The notes: generated by a model not told the origin, from the sequence alone. Shown: positions 55,577 to 64,000, counted from the stretch's first letter. The stretch is 64,000 nt of DNA from Deltaproteobacteria bacterium (GCA_013151635.1 JAADHV010000109.1:36771-100770), one strand, 5' to 3'. Program-made: numbers and translations.

Positions 55577-57364
55577 TTAAAATGCATTATCTGCAATATC
55601 CAAAATTTCGCGGCCTGGACGAACAAAAGTTTCTAGTCCCGCCTGTATAAGAGGCAGAGTCATATCTGCAAAATAACTGGCCTGTAGTAATTTGGCCTTA
55701 TAAAATGATTGTGATTTTTTCGTATTTTCAAGACTGGCCTGTGCTACAAGTGCCATATCCAATAAACGCCATACCATGGTGACCTCTGAAAATGAAATTA
55801 GTGCAGGGTATGTGTAGGATGCAAATTGAAGCGGATCTTTTTTTTGTAATGCATTCAATGTAAGGGCTGTTTCAAACAAATTGTTTGCAACTCCCTTTAA
55901 TGCCCTTATTCTGGAACCCAAAATTTCATCTGTCCTATTTTTCTCACAAAACAGGGTCAACTCTTTTTTAAAAGCTAAAAAACATGCCCCGTTATTAATC
56001 GTCATTTTTCTGCCCATAAGGTCTGCTGCCTGTATCCCGTTAGTACCTTCGTACAAAGACATTATTTTAACATCCCGTAAATATTGTTCTAGTGGAAAGT
56101 CCTTGCAGTATCCGTAGCCCCCCAGGCATTGTATTGCTGTTTCACAAACCTTAAATCCCATATCCGAACAATAAGCCTTAATAATCGGCGTCATGAACTC
56201 AATAAGATTTATATAATGATTTTTTTCATTACTCTGGGGCAATTCTTCAGCCATCTCCGCCCAATAGGCACCTGAATAAATCATAGATCGCATGCCATCC
56301 ACCATAGCCTTCATCCACAGCAGCATCCTGCGAACGTCAGGATGCTTGATGATTGTAACTCTTCCTTTTTTTTGGGGGCCTATATCATTTCCTTGAATTC
56401 GTGTTTTTGCGTAAACCAGAGCATTCCGGTAGGCAGTGCTGGCAATGGCCAGACCACTGACACCAGTGTTGATTCTGGCTGCATTCATCATTTGAAACAT
56501 ATGGGATAGGCCTTTATTTTTCCTGCCGCATAAATATCCAATGCAATTGTCCCTGGCTCCAAAACTTAAACTCGCAGTGGGGGATGCATGAAGCCCCATT
56601 TTTTCCTCGATTCCCGTGCAAATCACATCATTGGGTTCCCCTAGGGTGCCGTCCGGGTTGACGCACATTTTTGGAACGATAAACAAGGATATGCCATGGC
56701 TGCCTTTGGGCGCTCCTTCAATTCGTGCGAGGACAAGATGGATGATGTTGTCCGTGAGATCATGATCTCCCCAGGAGATAAATATTTTAAAACCTTTAAT
56801 TTTATACTGTTCGCCATCAGGGCAGGCAGTGGTCTGGATACCTGACAGGTTAGACCCTGCATCCGATTCTGTCAGACACATGGTTCCGGCCCATTTGCCA
56901 TCAAACATTTTAGGCACATAGGTGGATTTTTGTTCTTTTGTCCCAAAGGTCTCTATGAGATGTGCCGCACCGTGAGTCAGGTTGGGAGCGATATTAAAGG
57001 CTTGGCAGGCACCGTACATTATGTCATTAATAATAATGCGCATCATGTTCGGGAACCCTTGCCCCCCGTAATCAGTATCACGGGACAGGGCTGTCCAGCC
57101 ATCTTCACCGTATTGCCTGAATGCTTTTTTGAATTCAGGTGTACATTTCACTTGACCCTCTGCAAGTTTGGGAGCATTTGTTTCTCCAATCATGTTCAAC
57201 GGATCAATAATACCTTTTGCAAACTTCATGGCTTCATTCACCAGAAGATCAAAGGCCTTTTCGTTAAACCCCTTGTACCTGTCAAGGGAACAAAGATTCC
57301 CATATGAAAGTTGTTCCTTAAGGATAAAGAAAATATCCTTTATATTAATTTTAAAATGTCCCAT
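55577..57364 (-). CDS. Long (600-residue) acyl-CoA dehydrogenase, second copy
   Basis: This 595-residue paralogue of the ACAD at 52473 has MCLTESDAGSNLSG (FAD contact) and catalytic Glu in SLYEGTNGIQAADL. The two share layout but differ throughout, so they are not a recent duplication and probably have different acyl specificities. It is preceded by the SCP2 protein. Confidence 0.9.
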   Translation of the reverse strand: MGHFKINIKDIFFILKEQLSYGNLCSLDRYKGFNEKAFDLLVNEAMKFAKGIIDPLNMIGETNAPKLAEGQVKCTPEFKKAFRQYGEDGWTALSRDTDYGGQGFPNMMRIIINDIMYGACQAFNIAPNLTHGAAHLIETFGTKEQKSTYVPKMFDGKWAGTMCLTESDAGSNLSGIQTTACPDGEQYKIKGFKIFISWGDHDLTDNIIHLVLARIEGAPKGSHGISLFIVPKMCVNPDGTLGEPNDVICTGIEEKMGLHASPTASLSFGARDNCIGYLCGRKNKGLSHMFQMMNAARINTGVSGLAIASTAYRNALVYAKTRIQGNDIGPQKKGRVTIIKHPDVRRMLLWMKAMVDGMRSMIYSGAYWAEMAEELPQSNEKNHYINLIEFMTPIIKAYCSDMGFKVCETAIQCLGGYGYCKDFPLEQYLRDVKIMSLYEGTNGIQAADLMGRKMTINNGACFLAFKKELTLFCEKNRTDEILGSRIRALKGVANNLFETALTLNALQKKDPLQFASYTYPALISFSEVTMVWRLLDMALVAQASLENTKKSQSFYKAKLLQASYFADMTLPLIQAGLETFVRPGREILDIADNAF

Positions 57365-57400
57365 TTTAAACGTCTTTCTTTTTTATATCCAATTAGTGAT

Positions 57401-57766
57401 TTATCCAGCAGGAAAAAGATCCACCAATTTCAAAAGCAACATAAGATCACCTTGCGATGAGTATTGACCAGTCATATATGCCTGCTGTCCATCCAGTTCG
57501 CCTTTGGATATTTTTATCCATACATCTGCCGGAGTTTTAATAACAATTCCGGGGTTTTCTGCAGGTCCGTCATGATAAGTACACTGCTTATCAGATATCT
57601 GTATGTGAGCTGCAAATTCTTCATCACCGGTAACATCCCACTGATATGTTGTATTTACGCCTTCTGCCGCTTCAGCATTGAATACTGTCGGCATACCTTC
57701 AATTATTTCTCTTGCAGTATTAAAATCTTGAACATTAGATTTGTTGGTTGATTTTTCTTCAGTCAT
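57401..57766 (-). CDS. Stand-alone SCP2 sterol-carrier domain protein
   Basis: This 121-residue protein consists almost entirely of an SCP2 fold: TYQWDVTGDEEFAAHI, PGIVIKTPADVWIKISKGEL, then QQAYMTGQYSSQGDLMLLLKL. SCP2 domains have a hydrophobic tunnel that binds lipids or fatty acyl-CoAs. A free SCP2 in a catabolic cluster may shuttle a poorly soluble acyl-CoA between enzymes (inference). A short polar N-terminus precedes the domain. Confidence 0.8.
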   Translation of the reverse strand: MTEEKSTNKSNVQDFNTAREIIEGMPTVFNAEAAEGVNTTYQWDVTGDEEFAAHIQISDKQCTYHDGPAENPGIVIKTPADVWIKISKGELDGQQAYMTGQYSSQGDLMLLLKLVDLFPAG

Positions 57767-57841
57767 TTTTTTTTCCTCACTTTATTAAATTTTATGATTA
57801 CTTTTAATTTTCAAACACTATCTAAAACGTATTTTTGTATA

Positions 57842-58651
57842 TTATGGCCTGTTGAACCCGGCTGCCATTTTTTTCACAGCATCCAAATGCTCGGGAGTTG
57901 CCATGGCATGTTTAAAATACTCACTCTCGGGACCCAGGGTCTGATCAAGCGTTGATTGACTTCCGTGTCTTATTACAGCTTTAGAAAGCCTTACCGCAGG
58001 TTCCGGAAAACTTGTGATTTTAACCGCCATTTCCAGGGCATTGCCCATCAGTTTATCCTGTGGCGTAACCTGCGTCACTAATCCCATGTCAAAAGCTTCG
58101 GTTGCAGTGACTTGCCGGGCGGTCAACACCATTTCCATAGCCCGGCCCAATCCGATAATTCGAGGAAGCAGATTGGATGATCCAAACTCGGGCGTGACTC
58201 CGATTCGGACAAATCCACAGGAGAAAATTGCATTTTCACTGCAAAGACGTACATCACACATCAAAGGCATTGTCAGACCCCAACCAACGGCATAACCGTT
58301 AATTGCAGCAATAAGCGGTTTGGAAAAGTCGGAAAAAGCCCGTACAAAACGGACTATATTCTTGAAACTATTTTTGTTCTTATTGGAGGCAGCAGCTTTG
58401 AAACGTTCAATATCTGCTCCGGCGCTCAAAGCATTCCCGGCTCCTGTGATAACCATCCCAGCTACCGAATTATCGGTCTGAGCTTCAAATAGCGCACTCA
58501 TCAACTCATCGCGCATATTATCATTTAAGGCATTTAACCGTTTGGGACGATTCAGCGTTAGTATTCTGATTGCATCTACATTGTCAATTAATACAGTTTG
58601 ATTATCCACTTTAAAAAAACTCCTCACTATGGAAAAACAGTTACCTTCCAA
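57842..58651 (-). CDS. Crotonase-superfamily protein, isomerase-like active site
   Basis: This 269-residue protein keeps the CoA/oxyanion motif NALSAGADIERF and INGYAVGWGLTM, but the first catalytic Glu of hydratases is replaced (GWGLTMPL) and the second is replaced by Arg in FVRIGVTPEFGSS. The Glu in TPEFGSS is where enoyl-CoA isomerase-like crotonases place their single acid. Delta3-Delta2-enoyl-CoA isomerase or a related reaction is therefore more likely than hydration. Its start overlaps the FMN reductase-SCP2 stop by 11 bases. Confidence 0.82.
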   Translation of the reverse strand: MEGNCFSIVRSFFKVDNQTVLIDNVDAIRILTLNRPKRLNALNDNMRDELMSALFEAQTDNSVAGMVITGAGNALSAGADIERFKAAASNKNKNSFKNIVRFVRAFSDFSKPLIAAINGYAVGWGLTMPLMCDVRLCSENAIFSCGFVRIGVTPEFGSSNLLPRIIGLGRAMEMVLTARQVTATEAFDMGLVTQVTPQDKLMGNALEMAVKITSFPEPAVRLSKAVIRHGSQSTLDQTLGPESEYFKHAMATPEHLDAVKKMAAGFNRP

Positions 58652-59714
58652 ATAACTCTTTAATTTTCATGAGCAAGGTAATATCCCCTTCCACTTTATA
58701 TTTTTCTTCTGTAAACATTTGTGCGCCATCCACTTTTTTCGTCAGGATGTCCATCCAAACTTCAAACGGAGTCATAATTGTTAAGTCCGGCTTTTTCGCC
58801 TTTCCGGTCTCAGACTTGCATTTCCCATCTTTAATTGTAAAATAGCAATCTCCTGTCACTTTCCCTGAAAATTCAAACGCGATTACTGCATTAGTGTCCC
58901 CGGCATTTTTGGAATTAAATCCCATTTTCATAATCTTTATAAAAACATCAATGGATGGCGGCCGTGGGACCATTCCTTTTGCCTCAAATTGTTTCGGTGT
59001 AACTTTCTCGTCTATGCAACTTTGCCAGAATGCATTGACCAGAGGTGGAAGCGTTTCTAAATTACCAAACGGTTTCAGCACACGATCCATTGTCTTTTTC
59101 GATATTTTCCTATGCTCAACCAGTTCGCGACCAGCTTGTACCGTTGCTTCCATGATATCATTTGCACTACTTGCTTTCCCGGCTTTTGCAGCCCTTACCA
59201 TAGCTTCTGCGCCGGGTCTGTAAATCTCTGCTAAAAGTTTATTATTATAATACTTCGTTGCAAGGACATGAAGGGGGACAAATACTGAATCTTCTGGAAA
59301 ACCAGCTACGGAAAGCAACACAATTTCAGGAATTTCATGACGGTAAGGATGGCTTGTAACTCCATCCTTTTCGACGAAAAATGGCATTAAAGCAGGTAAT
59401 GCCCGATCCATAAATGTTTTCATAATCGAGCTTACTGAATATTTATAAAGGGGGGTTGCAAGCACAGCAATGTCAGCATCAAGATACTTGGGTAAGATCT
59501 CACTTGTCATATCATCATTATGAATACATTTTCCAGGAGTTTTGGTCCAACAGGTAAAACAACCAATACAATGTTTGATTTTTTTCTGATAAAGATTGAT
59601 GACTTCAACTTGCGCTCCTGCTTCCTGCATACCCTTGAGAAGATGCTCCTGCATGTACTCGGTTTTACTCTCTCCGCCGATACGCGCGCTTGAATTAAGT
59701 GCAATAACTTTCAT
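58641..59714 (-). CDS. NADPH-dependent FMN reductase fused to an SCP2 domain
   Basis: Residues about 1-200 are a flavodoxin-like FMN reductase: ALNSSARIGGESKTE (phosphate loop), then a Cys motif C-x2-C-x2-C-x6-C in HCIGCFTCWTKTPGKC, then ATPLYKYSVSSIMKTFMDR. Residues about 255-357 are an SCP2 domain (VIAFEFSGKVTGDCYFTIKD, PDLTIMTPFEVWMDILTKKV, then KVEGDITLLMKIKELF). The linker is helical. I know of no standard name for this fusion. The SCP2 half may present a bound acyl-CoA to the flavin, or tether the reductase to a pathway complex (inference). Confidence 0.8.
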   Translation of the reverse strand: MKVIALNSSARIGGESKTEYMQEHLLKGMQEAGAQVEVINLYQKKIKHCIGCFTCWTKTPGKCIHNDDMTSEILPKYLDADIAVLATPLYKYSVSSIMKTFMDRALPALMPFFVEKDGVTSHPYRHEIPEIVLLSVAGFPEDSVFVPLHVLATKYYNNKLLAEIYRPGAEAMVRAAKAGKASSANDIMEATVQAGRELVEHRKISKKTMDRVLKPFGNLETLPPLVNAFWQSCIDEKVTPKQFEAKGMVPRPPSIDVFIKIMKMGFNSKNAGDTNAVIAFEFSGKVTGDCYFTIKDGKCKSETGKAKKPDLTIMTPFEVWMDILTKKVDGAQMFTEEKYKVEGDITLLMKIKELFGR

Positions 59715-59762
59715 ATTTTTCTCCTTAATATTTATAAATATTGATTATTTTTTTGTACGTAA

Positions 59763-61598
59763 TTACCCGTTATACAAATCTGCAGCTACTTCATCCAAAC
59801 CCAGTTCTTCAAGTTTTTCTCTGAATGGCCATCCTGTATCGAAATTCCAGCCACGATAAGTGTAATATTCTTGAAGCATGATATCCATATCAGGTTCAAT
59901 ACCTGCTGTAGCGCCTTCATCCAGAGCTTTGCTGCAAATATCAGGCAAACAATCTTTTTCTTGTGTAAGACCCATCTTATTGCTAACGGCCCTCTTGATA
60001 CACATTGATCGATCACCGGCGGCCAGCAGATCTTCAGCCGAAAAATCCCATCCAGTGATATTTTTCAATATTTGTGAAATAAGTGCCACAGAATATGGAG
60101 CAAACTTACACAGGGTCAAAGAGTCAAAAAGTTCTCTAAGGCTTTGATATTTTGCAGCCGCTGCCCCCTTTCCTTTTGATACAAACCTGTCACCTGGTTT
60201 GAGATCATATTCCGGCACGATCTCTCCGAAATCTACATTATAATAATCTCCTTTCAGATGGCAGGCGCCCCTAGGACCTGTGGCAATTGATATGGCTTCA
60301 CCATGAAACGCACGACCTTCGTGCATCGGCATTTCAAGACCTTTGACTTGAGCCGCCTCTCCTTCATCGCGACCAAATTTCCGGGCCATGGCAAGAGTAC
60401 CTGACGAGAGCAGTTCACCAATACCTTTCTGATCGATAATCATCTTTAAAAGTTTTATAATAGTAGCACTATCACCCCATTTGATATCCATTCCACAATT
60501 TTCATAATTTAACACTCCGATATCAAACAGATACATGGCATAGGCAATGGAAACACCTGCTGAAATCGTATCAATTCCATGTGTGTTACAAAGGTGATGC
60601 GCTAGAATAATTGAGTCCATATCTGAATTCAGACACAGAGGCCCGAAAGCACCAACAGTTTCATATTCTGGACCATCAACAGTTTTGATATCAGGTTTAA
60701 AATCTTCAATTTTATGACCGCAACCTATTAGACACCCCTGGCAGGCAAAGGTTTTAACTGTGTAATTTGATTTAAGTGCCTTAGCGTTAACCTTACTTGC
60801 GTCAAAACAACTTTTTGTAAAATATTTAACTGGCGTATCACCTAAGGTTAAACCCATATCCATATAAAAAAGAGTCCCGTTTTCTCTTAAAACAAGAGCT
60901 GAAACATTCTTTTTAATATTAGCAGCAGCCTCTTTAACTAATTCACGCACCTTTTTTTTATTAGACAGCTCAGGTTTAATCTTCCCTTGTACTGCAACAG
61001 CCTTAAGGTTTTTTGATCCCATAAGCGCACCCATTCCAGAACGACCGGCAGCTCGGCCCTCATCGTTCATAATACAGGAATAACGCAATATTTTCTCACC
61101 TGCCGTACCAATACAGGCAACACCCATTTTTGGATCATCAGAATCCTTTTTAATAGTATTTTGAGTCTCATAGCTATCCATGCCCCAAAGATGAGTGGCA
61201 CTCAGAATTTTAGCTTTCTCATTATCAATTTTCAAATATACCGGTTCTTTTGACTTACCCGTTATAATGATTGCATCATATCCCGAACCCTTTAATCTGA
61301 AAGGAAAGGTACCGCCACTGGTTGCCTCTCCCCAATAACCTGTTTGCGGTGAAATCCCGCAGACTGCATAACGACTGACCATGGGTATGGGTGATCCTGT
61401 GAATGGACCGGTAGCAAAGACCATAGGGCTTTCAGGGTCAAGAGGGTCCATCCCTTTTTTTATTCGGCTATATATCAGTGCGGCACCGAGTGTGGCACCG
61501 CCGATGTATTTTTTCAGAAATTCTTCTGCCAGGGGTTTTTCTTCTATTGATTGTGTTCCCAGATGTACTTCTAATAGTTTGCCATGATAACCATTCAT
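59763..61598 (-). CDS. Aldehyde ferredoxin oxidoreductase (tungstopterin enzyme)
   Basis: The 611-residue AFOR-family protein has an N-terminal domain with GYWGEATSGGTFPFRLK (pterin contact), GRAAGRSGMGALMGSKNLKA, and [4Fe-4S] ligands C286, C289, C293 and C497. AFORs oxidise aldehydes to acids with ferredoxin and can run in reverse. Relatives include BamB, the benzoyl-CoA reductase subunit, but the partner BamC-I genes are not in view, so I keep the AFOR call. It lies directly after the acyl-CoA ligase gene: acid made from aldehyde could be activated to the CoA ester. Confidence 0.88.
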   Translation of the reverse strand: MNGYHGKLLEVHLGTQSIEEKPLAEEFLKKYIGGATLGAALIYSRIKKGMDPLDPESPMVFATGPFTGSPIPMVSRYAVCGISPQTGYWGEATSGGTFPFRLKGSGYDAIIITGKSKEPVYLKIDNEKAKILSATHLWGMDSYETQNTIKKDSDDPKMGVACIGTAGEKILRYSCIMNDEGRAAGRSGMGALMGSKNLKAVAVQGKIKPELSNKKKVRELVKEAAANIKKNVSALVLRENGTLFYMDMGLTLGDTPVKYFTKSCFDASKVNAKALKSNYTVKTFACQGCLIGCGHKIEDFKPDIKTVDGPEYETVGAFGPLCLNSDMDSIILAHHLCNTHGIDTISAGVSIAYAMYLFDIGVLNYENCGMDIKWGDSATIIKLLKMIIDQKGIGELLSSGTLAMARKFGRDEGEAAQVKGLEMPMHEGRAFHGEAISIATGPRGACHLKGDYYNVDFGEIVPEYDLKPGDRFVSKGKGAAAAKYQSLRELFDSLTLCKFAPYSVALISQILKNITGWDFSAEDLLAAGDRSMCIKRAVSNKMGLTQEKDCLPDICSKALDEGATAGIEPDMDIMLQEYYTYRGWNFDTGWPFREKLEELGLDEVAADLYNG

Positions 61599-61620
61599 TG
61601 TTTATAAGTTCCCTATTTTT

Positions 61621-63327
61621 TTATTCGTCTTTTTTCATATCGGATAAATTGGCCTTTCTGACATCCTTTGCAGCTTCTTCATCCCTGAGGATCTTTCGTA
61701 AAATTTTCCCCACTGCTGATTTGGGTAAAGAATCCCGAAACTCTACCAGTTTAGGTGTTTTATATACTGCAAGTTTTTCCTTGCAAAAGTCTATAATCTC
61801 TTTTTCGCTTGCAGTTTTTCCTTCCTTTAAAACAACATAGGCTTTTACTGTTTCTCCCCGATAATCATCCGGAATACCAACCGCAATGGCCTCAAGAATT
61901 TTAGGGTGGGTAAAAAGCACCTCGTCTATCTCTCTTGGATAAATATTGTATCCGCCGGCAATGATCATATCTTTTTTCCGATCCACAATAAAAAAGTAGT
62001 CGTCCTCATCGCGAATGGCAATATCACCGGTATACAACCATCCATCCCGAAGTTGAGCTGCCGTTTCTTTTGGATCATTCCAATATTCCTGCATAACAAC
62101 AGGTCCCTTTACAACTATCTCTCCAGGATCACCTTGTCGCACTTCATTTTCTCCAGTTTCAATATCGACTAGTTTAATATCCATATCAGGAAGAGGAATG
62201 CCGATGCTACCGGGTTTCTTCATGCCGATTACAGGTGTAACTGTAGCCAGGGAGCAGGTTTCGCTCAACCCATAGCCTTCAGTAAAAAATATGCCAAGGT
62301 CATTAAGCTGTTCAATCAATTCAACCGGCATGGGAGCACCTCCGGAGGAGAGAACACAAAATTTTTTACCAAGAGGCATTGTCTTGGATTTTGGATGGTT
62401 AATAATTGCGTTGATCATTGTCGGTACAGCAGGAAAAAAGGTGATGTTATCATGATTTTCTAAAATATTCATAAGTTCATCAACATCAAATCGAGGGACA
62501 AGTATTTGACTAGTACAAGCAAGCATGCCCCGATTAAGTCCTACCACATTCCCAAAAACATGAAAATATGGAATTATTGCAAGGGTCGAGTGTTGTTCTG
62601 CTGGAATAATCTTATCGATATAAGTACTCCAGGTCATAACCTGATAGGCTCCAGCCACAATATTGGCATGCGTAAGAACAGCACCTTTTGGAATACCCGT
62701 GGTTCCACCCGTAAACTGGATAAGAGCAGGATCATCCGGACTCAGTTGAACACGCGGAAGCTTAGTGTTCAAACTATTATCAATAAGTTGTGAGAAATGG
62801 TACCAGTTATCGTTGAGTCCTAATTTCTCAGGCGTGCTTTTCTCAAGGCCGTCCATAAAATCAGTGACTTTTGTGACAACCACACTTGAAAGTGGTGTTT
62901 TTAAGACAATGGGGCGGACGTTTTCAATCACCATATCAAAGGTTATCAGAGTCGTCATCCCGGTTTTATTCAGCATCTTTTCCAGCTCATCAGATGTGTA
63001 AAGAGGGCTGAGATTGACAACGATACCCCCCAGATAAAGGGTTGCATAATAAGCGATAACATACTGTGGCGTATTGGGCAGATGAATACCCACCCGGTCT
63101 CCTTTTTTAACTCCGAGACCAGCCAGGGCATTAGCCAAACGGATTGAGTTTTCACGAAGTTCCCAAAAGGTCATTTTTGTGCCGTATAATATCGTAGCAG
63201 CCTTATCGGGACAGGTGCTGGCTGGAATCTGAAGCAGGTCGGTTAAGGTGATTTTTGGATACCTTATTGTTTCGGGCACACCCTGATCATAATGTTTAAT
63301 CCATGATTTGCTTTCCATGATATGCAT
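61621..63327 (-). CDS. Long-chain-type acyl-CoA synthetase (AMP-forming)
   Basis: This 568-residue ANL-family ligase has the P-loop FTGGTTGIPKGA (205-216), YGLSETC, WLYTGDIA.RDEDDYFFIVDRKKD and the C-terminal catalytic Lys motif PKSAVGKILRK. It converts a carboxylic acid, ATP and CoA to acyl-CoA. It is probably the entry step for the cluster's substrate. Starts at 63327 or 63318 (MESKSW) are both possible; GGAG lies upstream. Confidence 0.9.
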   Translation of the reverse strand: MHIMESKSWIKHYDQGVPETIRYPKITLTDLLQIPASTCPDKAATILYGTKMTFWELRENSIRLANALAGLGVKKGDRVGIHLPNTPQYVIAYYATLYLGGIVVNLSPLYTSDELEKMLNKTGMTTLITFDMVIENVRPIVLKTPLSSVVVTKVTDFMDGLEKSTPEKLGLNDNWYHFSQLIDNSLNTKLPRVQLSPDDPALIQFTGGTTGIPKGAVLTHANIVAGAYQVMTWSTYIDKIIPAEQHSTLAIIPYFHVFGNVVGLNRGMLACTSQILVPRFDVDELMNILENHDNITFFPAVPTMINAIINHPKSKTMPLGKKFCVLSSGGAPMPVELIEQLNDLGIFFTEGYGLSETCSLATVTPVIGMKKPGSIGIPLPDMDIKLVDIETGENEVRQGDPGEIVVKGPVVMQEYWNDPKETAAQLRDGWLYTGDIAIRDEDDYFFIVDRKKDMIIAGGYNIYPREIDEVLFTHPKILEAIAVGIPDDYRGETVKAYVVLKEGKTASEKEIIDFCKEKLAVYKTPKLVEFRDSLPKSAVGKILRKILRDEEAAKDVRKANLSDMKKDE

Positions 63328-63335
63328 CTCCTTTT

Positions 63336-64000
63336 TTAAGCTTGCCTATGTGGTGAAAACAGTTCATCTAATTTTAACAGGATGCTTATATCGCCGTCAG
63401 CAGTATATTCATTATTCATAAAGGCTTGTTCACCTGAAACATCGTTGTTTGAAATTGCAAGCCAAAGTTTAGAATCAGACTTGATCGTTGTTTTTGGATT
63501 TGGATGAATGCCTTTAGTATATGTGCATTGAAGATCTTTTATGGTCAAATATCCATTGACTGGCTCATGCCCTGTTAAATGGAATTGAATAATCGTATCG
63601 ATTCCTTTGGCAAGTGCTTTATTTATTGCATAAGGCATTGCTTCAAATAAATCCTTTATCGATTTGAAATACAGTTTTTCACCCGGAATTTTTTCCATTA
63701 AAATCAAGGGTAATTTTTTATTCACCGGTATGCCGGCGGCAAGCAGTATAACAATAGGGACAATGCTTGAAATTATGACTTGCATGCCCCCGTCATCGGA
63801 ATATTTTATCGCGGATAAAATGATTGAGATTCCAAATAAAACCACCCAGATATTATTTATAATAATGTTAATTTTTTTAAACTGATCTGTCTTTACGATA
63901 ACTTCCGGATAGTTCTTTTTTGAAAACCCGTAAGTAAAAGGATCAAATTTGAATAAGGGTGGAAGTAATGCCGCTAAAAATAGACCTGCATATAACCCTG
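63336..64000 (-). CDS. Membrane protein with C-terminal SCP2 domain, N-terminus beyond window edge
   Basis: The minus-strand frame is open to the right edge (codons begin at 63998), earlier than the internal ATG at 63845. It reads GLYAGLFLAALLPPLFKFDP, FSKKNYPEVIV, then two membrane helices (INNIWVVLFGISIILSA and VIISSIVPIVILLAAGIPV). From about 63620 to 63336 it is an SCP2 domain (GYLTIKDLQCTYTKG, KLWLAISNNDVSGEQ, DGDISILLKLDELF). It probably binds acyl substrates at the membrane, upstream of the ligase 8 bases later. It is the third SCP2 domain of the cluster. Confidence 0.75.
   Translation of the reverse strand, partial: GLYAGLFLAALLPPLFKFDPFTYGFSKKNYPEVIVKTDQFKKINIIINNIWVVLFGISIILSAIKYSDDGGMQVIISSIVPIVILLAAGIPVNKKLPLILMEKIPGEKLYFKSIKDLFEAMPYAINKALAKGIDTIIQFHLTGHEPVNGYLTIKDLQCTYTKGIHPNPKTTIKSDSKLWLAISNNDVSGEQAFMNNEYTADGDISILLKLDELFSPHRQA

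Noticed and set aside
59763..61598. BamB-type benzoyl-CoA reductase subunit
   Set aside because: The Cys spacing is compatible with the AFOR superfamily in general, but no bamC-I partners are present in the window.
1..64000. CRISPR arrays, tRNA or rRNA genes, prophage
   Set aside because: No regularly spaced direct repeats, cloverleaf-like segments, rRNA sequence or phage structural genes were noticed on reading. A tRNAscan or CRISPR search was not possible here.

Overview
The window looks like a chromosome segment from a strictly anaerobic, flagellated member of the Desulfobacterota, most like Desulfobacteraceae (Desulfobacula or Desulfobacter relatives). This is inferred from low-to-moderate GC, the FlgM pair with a DVU0524-type partner, the phoH/HD/ybeY/pdxJ order, a tungsten-type aldehyde ferredoxin oxidoreductase and a large set of acyl-CoA degradation genes. 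No rRNA, tRNA or CRISPR array was found.

Region 1 (1-32.3 kb) is ordinary core genome. It runs: a TetR regulator cut by the window edge; class II aldolase; a small flagellar regulatory block (DVU0524-type protein and FlgM behind a sigma-28-like promoter, then an unnamed gene behind a sigma-54-like promoter); mazG and cvpA; phoH, a 7TM-HD phosphodiesterase, ybeY and pdxJ; a response regulator with its own promoter; a HAD phosphatase and an esterase; an S1-domain protein, FIST sensor and hybrid kinase chain with overlapping ends; a FapA-like gene; uvrB-uvrC; an RstAB-like two-component pair and a large orphan kinase; glnS, and ispF-cysS.

Region 2 (32.3-39.9 kb) is a gene graveyard. It holds a broken ABC exporter operon (ATPase, permease and a second transporter, all with frameshifts or deletions), remnants of an IS66 transposase, a group II intron maturase and an IS630-type transposase, a frameshifted aldehyde dehydrogenase, and two intact-looking cargo genes: an exported protein of unknown role and an HXXEE membrane protein. 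Two stretches here (36.2-36.35 kb and 37.97-38.09 kb) are packed with inverted repeats that could fold as structured RNA or DNA. A TetR/WHG regulator with a perfect 10-bp-arm palindrome closes the region.

Region 3 (40.9 kb to the end, all minus strand) is one long acyl-CoA degradation cluster, read from beyond the right edge. In transcription order it has: a membrane protein fused to an SCP2 domain, an acyl-CoA ligase, an aldehyde ferredoxin oxidoreductase, an FMN reductase fused to SCP2, a crotonase, a free SCP2 protein, two 600-residue acyl-CoA dehydrogenases, thiolases, a FadN-like hydratase/dehydrogenase fusion, a separate hydroxyacyl-CoA dehydrogenase, an Old Yellow Enzyme-type Fe-S flavoprotein, a nitronate monooxygenase-like protein and two short acyl-CoA dehydrogenases. 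Two truncated relics (an acyl-CoA dehydrogenase and an enoyl-CoA hydratase) lie between live genes. The three SCP2 domains in three different architectures, together with the tungsten oxidoreductase and an acyl-CoA dehydrogenase lacking the usual catalytic Glu, make this the best candidate for an undescribed pathway, perhaps for a hydrophobic, branched or cyclic carboxylic acid. The substrate cannot be read from sequence.
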